This document shows positions 19,273 through 27,278 of a DNA stretch of 64,000 nucleotides, in pieces; positions within the stretch are counted from its first letter, which is position 1; the number at the start of each line of letters is the position of its first letter. The notes beneath the pieces are model-generated. The model worked only from the letters and a program-made list of their open reading frames with translations. It made no database searches and was not told the origin of the DNA. The translations under genes and the position numbers were made by a program. This stretch comes from Clostridium sp. (GTDB taxonomy: Bacteria; Bacillota; Clostridia; Oscillospirales; Acutalibacteraceae): positions 82,159 through 146,158 of the forward strand of contig JAMPGU010000001.1 in the NCBI GenBank assembly GCA_023663865.1, in the 5' to 3' direction.

Positions 19273-20099
19273 TATCCAATTTCCTCTTTAATCTTATTGC
19301 CTTTTTCCATTAAATCGTGAAGTGCCTTTTCGTCTCCGTTCACAATGTTGTACTTAAACTTCATCAGGTTTGAAACCAAATCATCAATTTCGCTTACAAG
19401 CGCATTCTTGTTATCAATAAACAGCTCTGTCCACATATCTGCATTGATTCGTGCAACACGGCTGACATCTCTGTAAGAGCCTGCCGAATAACCGGAATGA
19501 TAGGGCGCAAGAGGAGACAGCACATAGGAGCATGCAAGCACGTGGGCAATCTGGGATGTAAATGCAATCATTTCATCGTGATGCTCCGGTGTTGTAACAA
19601 CTGTACGAGCAAAGCCAATTTCGTCAGCAAGACCCACAAGTGCATCGGTTATATATCTTGGTGTATCTTCATAGGGGGTGCAAATAAAGGAGGCATTGTC
19701 AAACAAGGTTGCAAGGGAATTATCGTATCCGCTTACCTCGCGGCCAGCCATTGGGTGCGCACCCACATAATAAAAATCAAAATCTTCTTTTTCAAGCTCA
19801 CGGCAAATTTTTGTCTTGATACCGCAGGAGTCTGTCACAATACTTCTCTTTTTAAATTCGTTTCTATGCTCCAGAATAAAAGGAACAATTGCCTTGGGAT
19901 AGAAATTAATGATCGTCACATCTGCCTTGGGAATCAATGTTTCCAGCTCGCCGATTTCATCCACAACACCATCATTCAGCGCACGCTGGGCAATGGTGGA
20001 TGTTCTGTTCCAGCCCATTACATAGTGGGCAGTATTTTTCTTTATCGCTTTTGCAAGGCTTGCGCCAATCAGACCCAAGCCGACAATTAATATGTTCAT
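19272..20099 (-). CDS. tyrA: Prephenate dehydrogenase
   Basis: This 275-residue NAD(P)-dependent enzyme oxidises prephenate to 4-hydroxyphenylpyruvate for tyrosine. It starts MNILIVGLGLIGASLAKAIK, a Rossmann GxGxxG; an in-frame upstream start at 20159 would add a non-family AT-rich leader and overlaps the promoter. HPMAGREVSGYDNS is the substrate-pocket motif, and HHDEMIAFTSQIAHVLA follows. No ACT domain is attached. It is first in the tyrA-aroB-aroA-aroC-pheA operon. Confidence 0.93.
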   Translation of the reverse strand: MNILIVGLGLIGASLAKAIKKNTAHYVMGWNRTSTIAQRALNDGVVDEIGELETLIPKADVTIINFYPKAIVPFILEHRNEFKKRSIVTDSCGIKTKICRELEKEDFDFYYVGAHPMAGREVSGYDNSLATLFDNASFICTPYEDTPRYITDALVGLADEIGFARTVVTTPEHHDEMIAFTSQIAHVLACSYVLSPLAPYHSGYSAGSYRDVSRVARINADMWTELFIDNKNALVSEIDDLVSNLMKFKYNIVNGDEKALHDLMEKGNKIKEEIG

Positions 20100-20130
20100 A
20101 GTCCACTTCCACAGAATTATAGTTATATTT

Positions 20131-20159
20131 ATAATAATATATAGATTATAATAAGTCAA
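20131..20159 (-). promoter_or_regulatory. Promoter of the aromatic amino acid operon
   Basis: Minus-strand TTGACT (20154-20159), 17-base spacer and TATTAT (20131-20136), about 30 bases before the tyrA start. I saw no T-box or other clear leader; the untranslated stretch is too short for one. Confidence 0.6.
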
Positions 20160-20266
20160 ATAACAAATTTATTAAAAATGTACAATATTTCAATTATTAA
20201 GAAATACAGCACTGAAAACAGTAGAATATGGTGCAAAAGAATTAACCATTATATCTAAAAACAGCA

Positions 20267-20296
20267 AAAGGGCCATGCCTTTCGGCATAGCCCTTT
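20267..20296 (-). terminator. Terminator of the surface-protein / 49-aa peptide unit
   Basis: Minus-strand stem AAAGGGCTATGCC-GAAA-GGCATGGCCCTTT (13 pairs with one G-U, GAAA tetraloop), followed by TTGCTGTTTTT. It ends the transcript that holds the 1,644-residue and 49-residue genes. Confidence 0.85.
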
Positions 20297-20323
20297 AAAA
20301 TTATTTGTTAATTATTTGATTAA

Positions 20324-20473
20324 TTATTCAAAATAATTTACAGCGTTTGGATCATACTCGTAATCAGTACCACCGCCAAGGTCTCCGCCTTCGCCGGAAG
20401 TGGTAATAACTCCGTTTGGAGGAAGTACGTAATTACGAACTGTCATCTCGGGTTCTTCATAAAGCTTCTTCAT
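20324..20473 (-). CDS. 49-residue peptide of unknown function
   Basis: The peptide begins MKKLYEEPEMTVRNYVLP, continues with NGVITTSGEGGDLGGGTD and ends acidic and tyrosine-rich (YEYDPNAVNYFE). A strong AAGGAGG lies nine bases before the ATG at 20473, and the gene is 17 bases after the stop of the 1,644-residue surface protein and before a shared terminator, so it is co-transcribed. I recall short clostridial peptides of the shape 'KKxYExPE ... ITTSG' as common but unstudied. No signal peptide or membrane helix is seen. A leader-core split around GG, as in ribosomally made modified peptides, is possible but no modifying enzyme is near. Confidence 0.7.
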   Translation of the reverse strand: MKKLYEEPEMTVRNYVLPPNGVITTSGEGGDLGGGTDYEYDPNAVNYFE

Positions 20474-20490
20474 AATTGACATCCTCCTTG

Positions 20491-23400
20491 TTAAAATTGG
20501 TTATTACCCTCTGCTAATGATGAGTAAATATAATCTGTTGTGCCATCTGCATTCTCAATGATTGCATATGCAACATAATTGAAGTTCATAACACCCTTGC
20601 TTCCAACATTAACAACAAACTGTGTTGCCTCTGATGTTAAGCCAGGAGACTTCATACGAGCAATGCCCTTCTGACCAACATTTTCAACTGTCATATCAGC
20701 AAGAGTAACATCCTTTGTTGTGAACAGGAAGCCTGTTTCCTTAACCTTAACACCCTCTGTAGCAGCGATAGAACCAATAAGTGTGAACTTGGTAACTTCG
20801 CCGTTAGATGTTATAGGAGCAATTGCAGAAGTAGAAACAGTTGAAACCGGAGTAGTATACTCATAACCTGACCAGTAGTCACCTGTAGCTAAAATCTGAT
20901 TACCGTTTGCATCACAGATAATATCATAGATGTAGTCATAATAATCCGGATTCTCATAGTCTGCATTATCAGGCTGAGTGAGCATATTGTACTCGTCCTC
21001 AGTAAGAGCTACGAGACCTACCATATCAGTATCATAGTCATAGGATCTGCAAGCATAGAAGCTGTAATCCTCGCCATATGAAAGAACATAGAAGGTTCTC
21101 ACGCCTGTATCCATATCCTCTACCATTTCAACATATGCATATGCACCAGGTACGGAATACTGAACCAAATCATTGTACTGGTATGCATCTGTATAGTAAT
21201 CCCAGTCACGTACTGCAGTATATGATTCATAGAAGCTGATCATATAACCCTCTGTCTGAGGCTCATAATTAGCAGTAACTACAGTGTTCTTATCAATTGT
21301 AACAACGTCACCTGCGCTGTAGCTTACGCCGTCAATTGTGTAATCTACGAAATCGTAGAATGCACGAGCAGGAGCCTCAGGCAATGTGTAATTTCCATCT
21401 GTTACATCAATCATAATTGTCTTCTGGCTTTCATTCTTGAATGTAACAATGTAAGATGAATCAGATGAAGTATCTGAAGTTGTGATATAAGCATTACCTC
21501 TTACAACGAAGCCGAAGGACTTAGCAGCGAACATATACTTATCAGCTGACTTTGAAGTCTTAGCCTCATAGTGATATGTCCAACCTGTCCACAGGCTGCC
21601 ATCGTAAGCATCTGTATCAATATCGTCAACATTCTTGTAAACAGTACCGTCACTGCTGATGATTACACCGCTGCCATAAGCTGCAGTATCAACAGCCTCG
21701 CCGTTTACATAAATTGTGTACTCAATTGGCTTGAGTGCATTTACAGTTTCAGAAATTGCTGCGTCGAGTGAAGCCTGATCCTTGTAGAGAAGACCAATAA
21801 CTTCCTGACCTGCAACGTCTACGGATTCCTGATATACAAAGCCGATATCATCTGCATACATATCAGGGTCGCTCTTCTTAGCTTCCTTAATCTGATCATC
21901 AACTGCCTTAGCAACTGACATATCATAAGTGATTACTTCTAAGCTGTTTAAGATTGCACCAAGTGTTGCTGTTTCAGCATCAATTTCTGCCTGCTTGTCA
22001 GCATAAACATTGTTGTGAGATGCATCCTCAAAGTAAGTTAATTCAGCAACAGCTGCATTTGCTGCGGCAAGGGATTCTGCAGTATAAGTGTTATCCTTGA
22101 GAGCACTTAACAAAGCATTTCTTGCTGCATTGTATGCATTGAAATCTGCTGCGTTAATAGCACTGTCATACTGTGCTGTGTAAGAACCATTTCTTACGAT
22201 TGGAGCCTCAGGATCAAGAGCAGGGCTCCACTGCTGTGTCCATGTATAAGTGTAGTTACCTGATACATAAGAAGGAATGCTGTTTGCAATTGCAGTATAC
22301 TCTGCTGAATGTGTGTTGAGAGTATCGCCATAATTTGCAGTGATGGTTGCAGAAGTATCTGCACCGCTTGCATTCTTATAGTTAAAGGTTAATGTGAAGG
22401 TTACAGGAACAAGAGCCTCATAAGCTGCCCACAAGTTGTTATATCTTGTTACGCATCTTGTGAGAAGTGTGTTTGCACCATTGTTTGCTGCAGCAATTGT
22501 TGTATAATCTAAGGTTGCCTGTGCATTTGTAAGCTGCTCTACGAAGTTGCTCCAAGAAGAATCTGTATACATATTAGCAGCGTTCTCAGTATTTGCAATC
22601 TTGTTACACATATCAACAAGGTCAACAAGGTTTGAAATATCAACAACAGATACCTGAGAAATAATTTCCTCACTGGTTGATTCTGATGTCATCCAGCGAT
22701 AATAAACCTGGTTAGTCAAGTTCTGACAGTTGTGAATTGTAACTGCACCGAAGTTACCAATCATTGTATCGGTTGTCATGGTAGGTCTTGTAGTAGCTGT
22801 AAGCTGTGCCGGAGCAGATGTACCCTGAACAGTGTAGGTCATATCACCGGTCAGATATGTGTAAGCAGCCTCAGAGTTCGTTGTTCTTGCGAACACACCG
22901 CCCTGACCCGGATTTGAAGAAGCACCATTGGTTGTACCAATGATATCGGTCAAATCCATCTGTGAAAGCTGAATACCATCATAAATCTGTGTACCATCAG
23001 CAAGTGTAGCCAATCTTACAGGGCTGTTGTTTGTTGACTTTGACAGATATCTGATATTTGTCAAAGCGAAGTTACCGTTTGTAAGGCAGCCTGCGTAGGT
23101 TGCTTTCTGATCATCAGTAAGAGCTGTAGGAGTAGAACCGGTTACGTTACTGTTGATTTTATTATTACCGCCCTGACCATTAATCTGGGAAGCAGTTGCA
23201 TTGATAGAAATACTATCAAGCATATTGTTTTCCTTATCCTTGATACCTGTACCAAATGTAATATCTGCAGGACCGTAGGTTACGGTAATCGGATTACGAT
23301 TTGTTTTAATAATAACAGCAGTTGATGTGTAATCAAAAGCAATTGACTGTGAACCATTGTCGGCACTGGTTAATGGTGTCATCTGTGTCATAACACCTGC

Positions 23401-25425
23401 ATTCGCAATTGTACCATCAGGAATCTTTGTGAAGGAATAGGTAAGTCCCTCATAAGCAGCAACTACCTTTTCAATGATAGCCTTGTAAGCTGCAAGCTGT
23501 GAAGGATAATCAGTTAAATCAACATCTAATGATGTTGCGATGTACTCATTTGCCTCTGCAAGAGCAGTTGTAAATGTAGCATAGTTACCGTAATCTGTTG
23601 GGTCACCAACCTGATTCTGAAGAGCCATAGCAGCAGTCAGTGAATATCTGCCCTCACTTGTAACAGTAACGCCGTCAGGACTGATGCGAAGTGCCTTAAC
23701 AGCATTTTCGACAGCAGCAAGCGCATTTGCATAAATTACTTGGTTTTCAGCAGTATCATCAAGTGTGTAGATTGTTGCAGGATAGTTATCTACAGAACCC
23801 CAAACAGCAATCTTTGCATTCTCAACTGCAGCATAAGCAGCATCCATAGACTCTGTTGTGAATACGTTTTCGTATTCCATAAAGGTATTGATTGCTGCCT
23901 CAAGAGCAGTTGTATCCATCTTTTCTACCTGAGGAACAAGTACAAGACCGTTAAGAGCATCAGCAGCAGCCTGTGCGGCAGCAGCATCGTTGTAGCTTGT
24001 TGTTGGAAGTGAAGCCATAATTGACTTCGCATTGTTGTACGCAGTTACAAATGTGTTCCAAGACTCAGTTGTAAAGCCTGCGTTTACACCGCCGTTATAG
24101 TCAAGCTGCTTCGCATTCATAGCCTTACGAAGGTTTTCATAACCTGCAGCATCTGTCTGAGATGTGTCAGCATTATTCATTGTTCTTACAACAGCCTGCA
24201 TATCGTTGATACAGCCATCATAATCATCAGTGCTTGTGAAGTAAGTGTTTGGATCAAAGTTAGCAGCTGCGTCCATAGCTGCGATGTATGATGCCAAGCC
24301 GCCCTCGCTGTAGTTTGACAGAGAGATAGACTTCATCTTGCTGCCGTTTGTGCTGAGTGCATCAAGGAGAGTCTTGTAGTTAACTACGCGGAGTGCTGCA
24401 CCTGTATCGTTTGTAGTATCGTTGTTGTTGTCAGCACCGGAGGTTACAAACCAATTGAGGTTGTAGCTCTGACCGTAGTTACCGGGAGTACCCTTGAACT
24501 GAAGTGCATTCGCAGCATAGTAAGCCGGTGATGAATAATCATATTTAGGGCTAAAGAATGAACCAACATTGGTTCTGGAACAGCGTGAAAGCTTTGGAGA
24601 ACGATAATTGGTAGAGTAAATACCCTTTACACCGGTTGCATTATTATAGCCTAATTTGTAATAGCCCTGGTTCTCTGTATTCTGTGCTGAACCTTTCCAC
24701 CAGTGCCAATCCCAGTCAGCACTATCTGACTGATCACCGGCATTCCAGTAACCAGCTAAGCCCCAGTTCGGGTCATCGCCGGGAACAGTGTTATCAGATG
24801 CACTTGGGTCAGCAGGATAAGCAGACCATACATATCTTGTTTTGTTAGCACTGTAAGCACTGGCGCTTCTCTCTGCATAATAGCCAAGCATAATAGGCAG
24901 AATCGGTGTGTTGATGCCGTCATACATTAATACAGCATTTGCACCGTAATGAATCTCACGTGTAACATAAGAAGCTGTAGCCTGTGTCTGCATGGAAGCC
25001 ATAGGTGAATACAGAACATTCTGATAACCTGTACCTTTCCACTGTGACCACTTCTCTGTAGGAGTATTCGGGAATGAAGGCTGTGCATTACCTGTTACAG
25101 GAACAAAGTTCTCGATAGCAGCAGTAGCTGATGTGAGAGCTGATGTTGCATTTGTTAAAATAGATGCAGACAGCTCACCATACTGGTAGCCGTCAAGTGC
25201 TTCCTGACAGTCAACATATGCATTATAAGCATTTGTAACATTTTTGAAAGAAGCATTAGGGGTAGCCAGCTTATCTTCGAAAGCAGTCATTGCAGCCTTA
25301 GCAGCAGTAACTGTAGCATCTTCCTTAGCAGCAAATGCGGTAATAGACATAACAGGAATAGATGTAATTACCATCAAAACTGCAAGAAAAGCGGACAAAA
25401 GCTTTTTAGAAAGTTTTGTTTTCAT
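20491..25425 (-). CDS. Very large secreted surface protein with FIVAR-like helical repeats
   Basis: The 1,644-residue protein has a typical signal peptide ending ITAFAA (about residue 33). The early region (100-400) is rich in Trp, Tyr, Asn and Ser and may be a globular binding domain. Several stretches have the FIVAR pattern of helix pairs, for example TESWNTFVTAYNNAKSIM and AAAQAAADALNGLV, and similar units near residues 510-590 and 1110-1230. A beta domain of InlB-B type (VTFTLTFNYKNASGADTS) lies near 1030, and tyrosine-rich beta segments fill the C-terminal third. There is no LPXTG sortase signal, no dockerin and no C-terminal membrane helix, so attachment is unclear. Its strong promoter, folded leader and even codon use suggest high expression. 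Probable role: adhesion or glycan binding. Confidence 0.85.
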   Translation of the reverse strand: MKTKLSKKLLSAFLAVLMVITSIPVMSITAFAAKEDATVTAAKAAMTAFEDKLATPNASFKNVTNAYNAYVDCQEALDGYQYGELSASILTNATSALTSATAAIENFVPVTGNAQPSFPNTPTEKWSQWKGTGYQNVLYSPMASMQTQATASYVTREIHYGANAVLMYDGINTPILPIMLGYYAERSASAYSANKTRYVWSAYPADPSASDNTVPGDDPNWGLAGYWNAGDQSDSADWDWHWWKGSAQNTENQGYYKLGYNNATGVKGIYSTNYRSPKLSRCSRTNVGSFFSPKYDYSSPAYYAANALQFKGTPGNYGQSYNLNWFVTSGADNNNDTTNDTGAALRVVNYKTLLDALSTNGSKMKSISLSNYSEGGLASYIAAMDAAANFDPNTYFTSTDDYDGCINDMQAVVRTMNNADTSQTDAAGYENLRKAMNAKQLDYNGGVNAGFTTESWNTFVTAYNNAKSIMASLPTTSYNDAAAAQAAADALNGLVLVPQVEKMDTTALEAAINTFMEYENVFTTESMDAAYAAVENAKIAVWGSVDNYPATIYTLDDTAENQVIYANALAAVENAVKALRISPDGVTVTSEGRYSLTAAMALQNQVGDPTDYGNYATFTTALAEANEYIATSLDVDLTDYPSQLAAYKAIIEKVVAAYEGLTYSFTKIPDGTIANAGVMTQMTPLTSADNGSQSIAFDYTSTAVIIKTNRNPITVTYGPADITFGTGIKDKENNMLDSISINATASQINGQGGNNKINSNVTGSTPTALTDDQKATYAGCLTNGNFALTNIRYLSKSTNNSPVRLATLADGTQIYDGIQLSQMDLTDIIGTTNGASSNPGQGGVFARTTNSEAAYTYLTGDMTYTVQGTSAPAQLTATTRPTMTTDTMIGNFGAVTIHNCQNLTNQVYYRWMTSESTSEEIISQVSVVDISNLVDLVDMCNKIANTENAANMYTDSSWSNFVEQLTNAQATLDYTTIAAANNGANTLLTRCVTRYNNLWAAYEALVPVTFTLTFNYKNASGADTSATITANYGDTLNTHSAEYTAIANSIPSYVSGNYTYTWTQQWSPALDPEAPIVRNGSYTAQYDSAINAADFNAYNAARNALLSALKDNTYTAESLAAANAAVAELTYFEDASHNNVYADKQAEIDAETATLGAILNSLEVITYDMSVAKAVDDQIKEAKKSDPDMYADDIGFVYQESVDVAGQEVIGLLYKDQASLDAAISETVNALKPIEYTIYVNGEAVDTAAYGSGVIISSDGTVYKNVDDIDTDAYDGSLWTGWTYHYEAKTSKSADKYMFAAKSFGFVVRGNAYITTSDTSSDSSYIVTFKNESQKTIMIDVTDGNYTLPEAPARAFYDFVDYTIDGVSYSAGDVVTIDKNTVVTANYEPQTEGYMISFYESYTAVRDWDYYTDAYQYNDLVQYSVPGAYAYVEMVEDMDTGVRTFYVLSYGEDYSFYACRSYDYDTDMVGLVALTEDEYNMLTQPDNADYENPDYYDYIYDIICDANGNQILATGDYWSGYEYTTPVSTVSTSAIAPITSNGEVTKFTLIGSIAATEGVKVKETGFLFTTKDVTLADMTVENVGQKGIARMKSPGLTSEATQFVVNVGSKGVMNFNYVAYAIIENADGTTDYIYSSLAEGNNQF

Positions 25426-25580
25426 ATAAATTTCCTCCTAAATTATTTGCTCTTTATAACGAATTTCTGCCTCACCTTGATAGTTAAGTCCCTGACCTGA
25501 CCGCCGTATCGAGAGGCTGAAAACCATAAAGAACAGGCGGGATTTGGGTGCAAAACGCCCAATAATCCCTATTAATATAC
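25426..25580 (-). ncRNA. Structured 5' leader of the surface-protein gene, probable pseudoknot
   Basis: From the likely transcript start near 25580 to the coding start is about 155 bases, GC-richer than its surroundings. Three pairings are visible on the minus strand: hairpin TTGGG/CCCAA (25562-25544); helix A CCGCC (25540-25536) with GGCGG (25505-25501); helix B TTTCAGCCTC (25522-25513) with GAGGCAGAAA (25473-25464), ten positions with one A-A mismatch. Helices A and B interlock in order A5-B5-A3-B3, so they form a pseudoknot or exclude each other. A GGAGG ribosome binding site follows. I could not match it to c-di-GMP, SAM, ZTP, NiCo or other riboswitch cores that I know. Confidence 0.55.
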
Positions 25581-25586
25581 AATAGC

Positions 25587-25615
25587 AGTATACTACTTAT
25601 TTACGGCAAAGTCAA
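25587..25615 (-). promoter_or_regulatory. Strong sigma-A promoter of the surface-protein gene
   Basis: Minus-strand TTGACT (25610-25615), exactly 17 bases, TATACT (25587-25592). It places the transcript start near 25580. Confidence 0.8.
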
Positions 25616-25825
25616 CGGATTTTAAAAAATATTTTTTACAAAATGTTAACATTTTCAAATGTAGACAAAATAGTCAATATTGTCTATTATCAGCATATTT
25701 CGTATACCTATTATATATAGGGGCATATACATTTTAAGTTGTCAATGTAAATCTGTTCTGTATGCATCTGACTAAATATAACGAGAGGATTTCGTATATC
25801 ATTGTGCAATAATATACAAAATTTA

Positions 25826-25859
25826 TGAATATTAATGTATATTTTTGAATATTTATACA
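25826..25859 (+). promoter_or_regulatory. Two candidate ArgR/AhrC (ARG box) operators
   Basis: TGAATATTAATGTA (25826-25839) and TGAATATTTATACA (25846-25859) each resemble the ARG-box half pattern TGAAT-WWWW-ATNCA and lie exactly 20 bases apart, about two helical turns. They are just before the argG promoter. AT-rich sequence makes chance matches common, so this is moderate support only. Confidence 0.4.
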
Positions 25860-25875
25860 AACTTTATAAAAAGGG

Positions 25876-25904
25876 TTGAAAATGACATTGAGTATATATA
25901 TAAT
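25876..25904 (+). promoter_or_regulatory. Promoter of argGH
   Basis: TTGAAA (25876-25881), 17 bases, TATAAT (25899-25904), 67 bases before the argG start. The rest of the 25616-25875 stretch is AT-rich and, besides the candidate ARG boxes, shows no gene. Confidence 0.7.
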
Positions 25905-25971
25905 AGGATAAGATTAATGAGCATAATATATATGCAATAAATACAAATACTTAAATAAGGAGTTACATAAA

Positions 25972-27198
25972 ATGGCTAAGGAAATTAAAAAGGTTGTTCT
26001 CGCCTATTCCGGCGGACTTGACACTTCCATCATCATTCCATGGTTAAAGGAAAACTACAACAACTGTGAGGTTATTGCAGTATCCGGTGACGTTGGACAA
26101 GGCACAGAGCTGGATGGCCTTGAGGAAAAGGCAATTGCAACAGGTGCATCAAAGCTGTATGTACTTGATTTAAAGGATGAATATGTTGAGGATTACATCT
26201 TCCCTTGCTTAAAGGCAGGTGCTGATTATGAAACCTATCTGCTGGGCACATCTCACGCTCGTCCATGCATTGCCAAGGGACTTGCAGAAATCGCTATCAA
26301 AGAGGGCGCAGACGCAATTTGCCACGGCTGCACAGGTAAGGGTAACGACCAGGTAAGATTTGAGCTTACACTCAAGGCATTTGCACCTGAGATGGAAATT
26401 ATTGCTCCATGGCGCACCTGGGACATCAAGTCACGTGAAGAGGAAATTGATTATGCAGAGGCACACAACATTCCTCTTAAAATAAACAGAGAAACCAATT
26501 ACTCAAAGGACAAGAACGTTTGGCATCTTTCTCACGAGGGTCTTGATTTGGAGGATCCTGCAAACGAGCCAATGTATTCTAAGGAGGGCTTCCTTGAATT
26601 AGGTGTTGCTCCTGAGCAGGCTCCTGACAAGGCAACTTATGTTACAATCCACTTTGAGCAGGGTGTTCCTACCGCAATTGACGGCGAGGAAATGAAGGCA
26701 CTTGCAATTGTTGAGAAGCTCAACGAAATCGGCGGTGCAAACGGCATTGGTCTGCTTGACATTGTTGAAAACAGACTTGTTGGTATGAAGAGCCGCGGTG
26801 TTTATGAAACTCCGGGCGGTGCAATTCTTTACAAGGCACACGAGTTCCTTGAAATGATTACCCTTGACCGTGAAACCTCTCACTACAAGAAGCTGGTTGC
26901 GCAGAAGTTCGGTGAGCTGGTATATAACGGATTATGGTTCACTCCACTTCGCGAAGCACTTTCCGCTTTTGTTGACAAGACACAGGAGACCGTTACAGGT
27001 GATGTTAAGCTCAAGCTCTACAAGGGCAACATTATTAATGCCGGCATCACATCTCCATACAGTCTTTATGATGAAAACATCGCATCCTTCGGCGAGGACG
27101 GCGGTGCATACAATCAGGCTGATTCAGCAGGATTCATCAATCTCTTTGGTTTATCAATCAAGGTTAAGGCTCTGCTTGACAAGCAAAGAGGAGAATAA
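25972..27198 (+). CDS. argG: Argininosuccinate synthase
   Basis: ArgG joins citrulline and aspartate with ATP in the second-last step of arginine synthesis. The 408-residue protein shows the PP-loop [15 protein letters not shown] at its N terminus, the [14 protein letters not shown] aspartate/citrulline-binding motif and [16 protein letters not shown]. The ATG follows AAGGAG by nine bases. argH follows after an 80-base gap that holds a small palindrome. Confidence 0.97.
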   Translation: MAKEIKKVVLAYSGGLDTSIIIPWLKENYNNCEVIAVSGDVGQGTELDGLEEKAIATGASKLYVLDLKDEYVEDYIFPCLKAGADYETYLLGTSHARPCIAKGLAEIAIKEGADAICHGCTGKGNDQVRFELTLKAFAPEMEIIAPWRTWDIKSREEEIDYAEAHNIPLKINRETNYSKDKNVWHLSHEGLDLEDPANEPMYSKEGFLELGVAPEQAPDKATYVTIHFEQGVPTAIDGEEMKALAIVEKLNEIGGANGIGLLDIVENRLVGMKSRGVYETPGGAILYKAHEFLEMITLDRETSHYKKLVAQKFGELVYNGLWFTPLREALSAFVDKTQETVTGDVKLKLYKGNIINAGITSPYSLYDENIASFGEDGGAYNQADSAGFINLFGLSIKVKALLDKQRGE

Positions 27199-27217
27199 TA
27201 AAATAATTATGTATGCG

Positions 27218-27236
27218 GGGCGGATCATATCCGCCC
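27218..27236. repeat. REP-like GC-rich palindrome between argG and argH
   Basis: GGGCGGAT-CAT-ATCCGCCC is a perfect 8-base inverted repeat in an otherwise AT-rich gap. It has no T run, so it is not a normal terminator. I recall similar 'GGGGCGGAT..ATCCGCCC' palindromes as dispersed repeats in gut Clostridia; only one copy is in this window. Confidence 0.5.
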
Positions 27237-27278
27237 TTACGTATATACTCGCATTATTGCTTATACAAGGGGAAATTT

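Noticed and set aside
25464..25562. Leader RNA as a signal recognition particle RNA or known riboswitch
   Set aside because: A GTCAGGTC string is present as in SRP RNA, but the GGAAGGAAGCAGC core is absent, and none of the c-di-GMP, SAM, ZTP or NiCo consensus cores fits on either strand.
27213..27278. Longer argH with an N-terminal extension from 27213
   Set aside because: The extension is translated from the palindrome region, has no family sequence, and the ribosome binding site lies before 27279.
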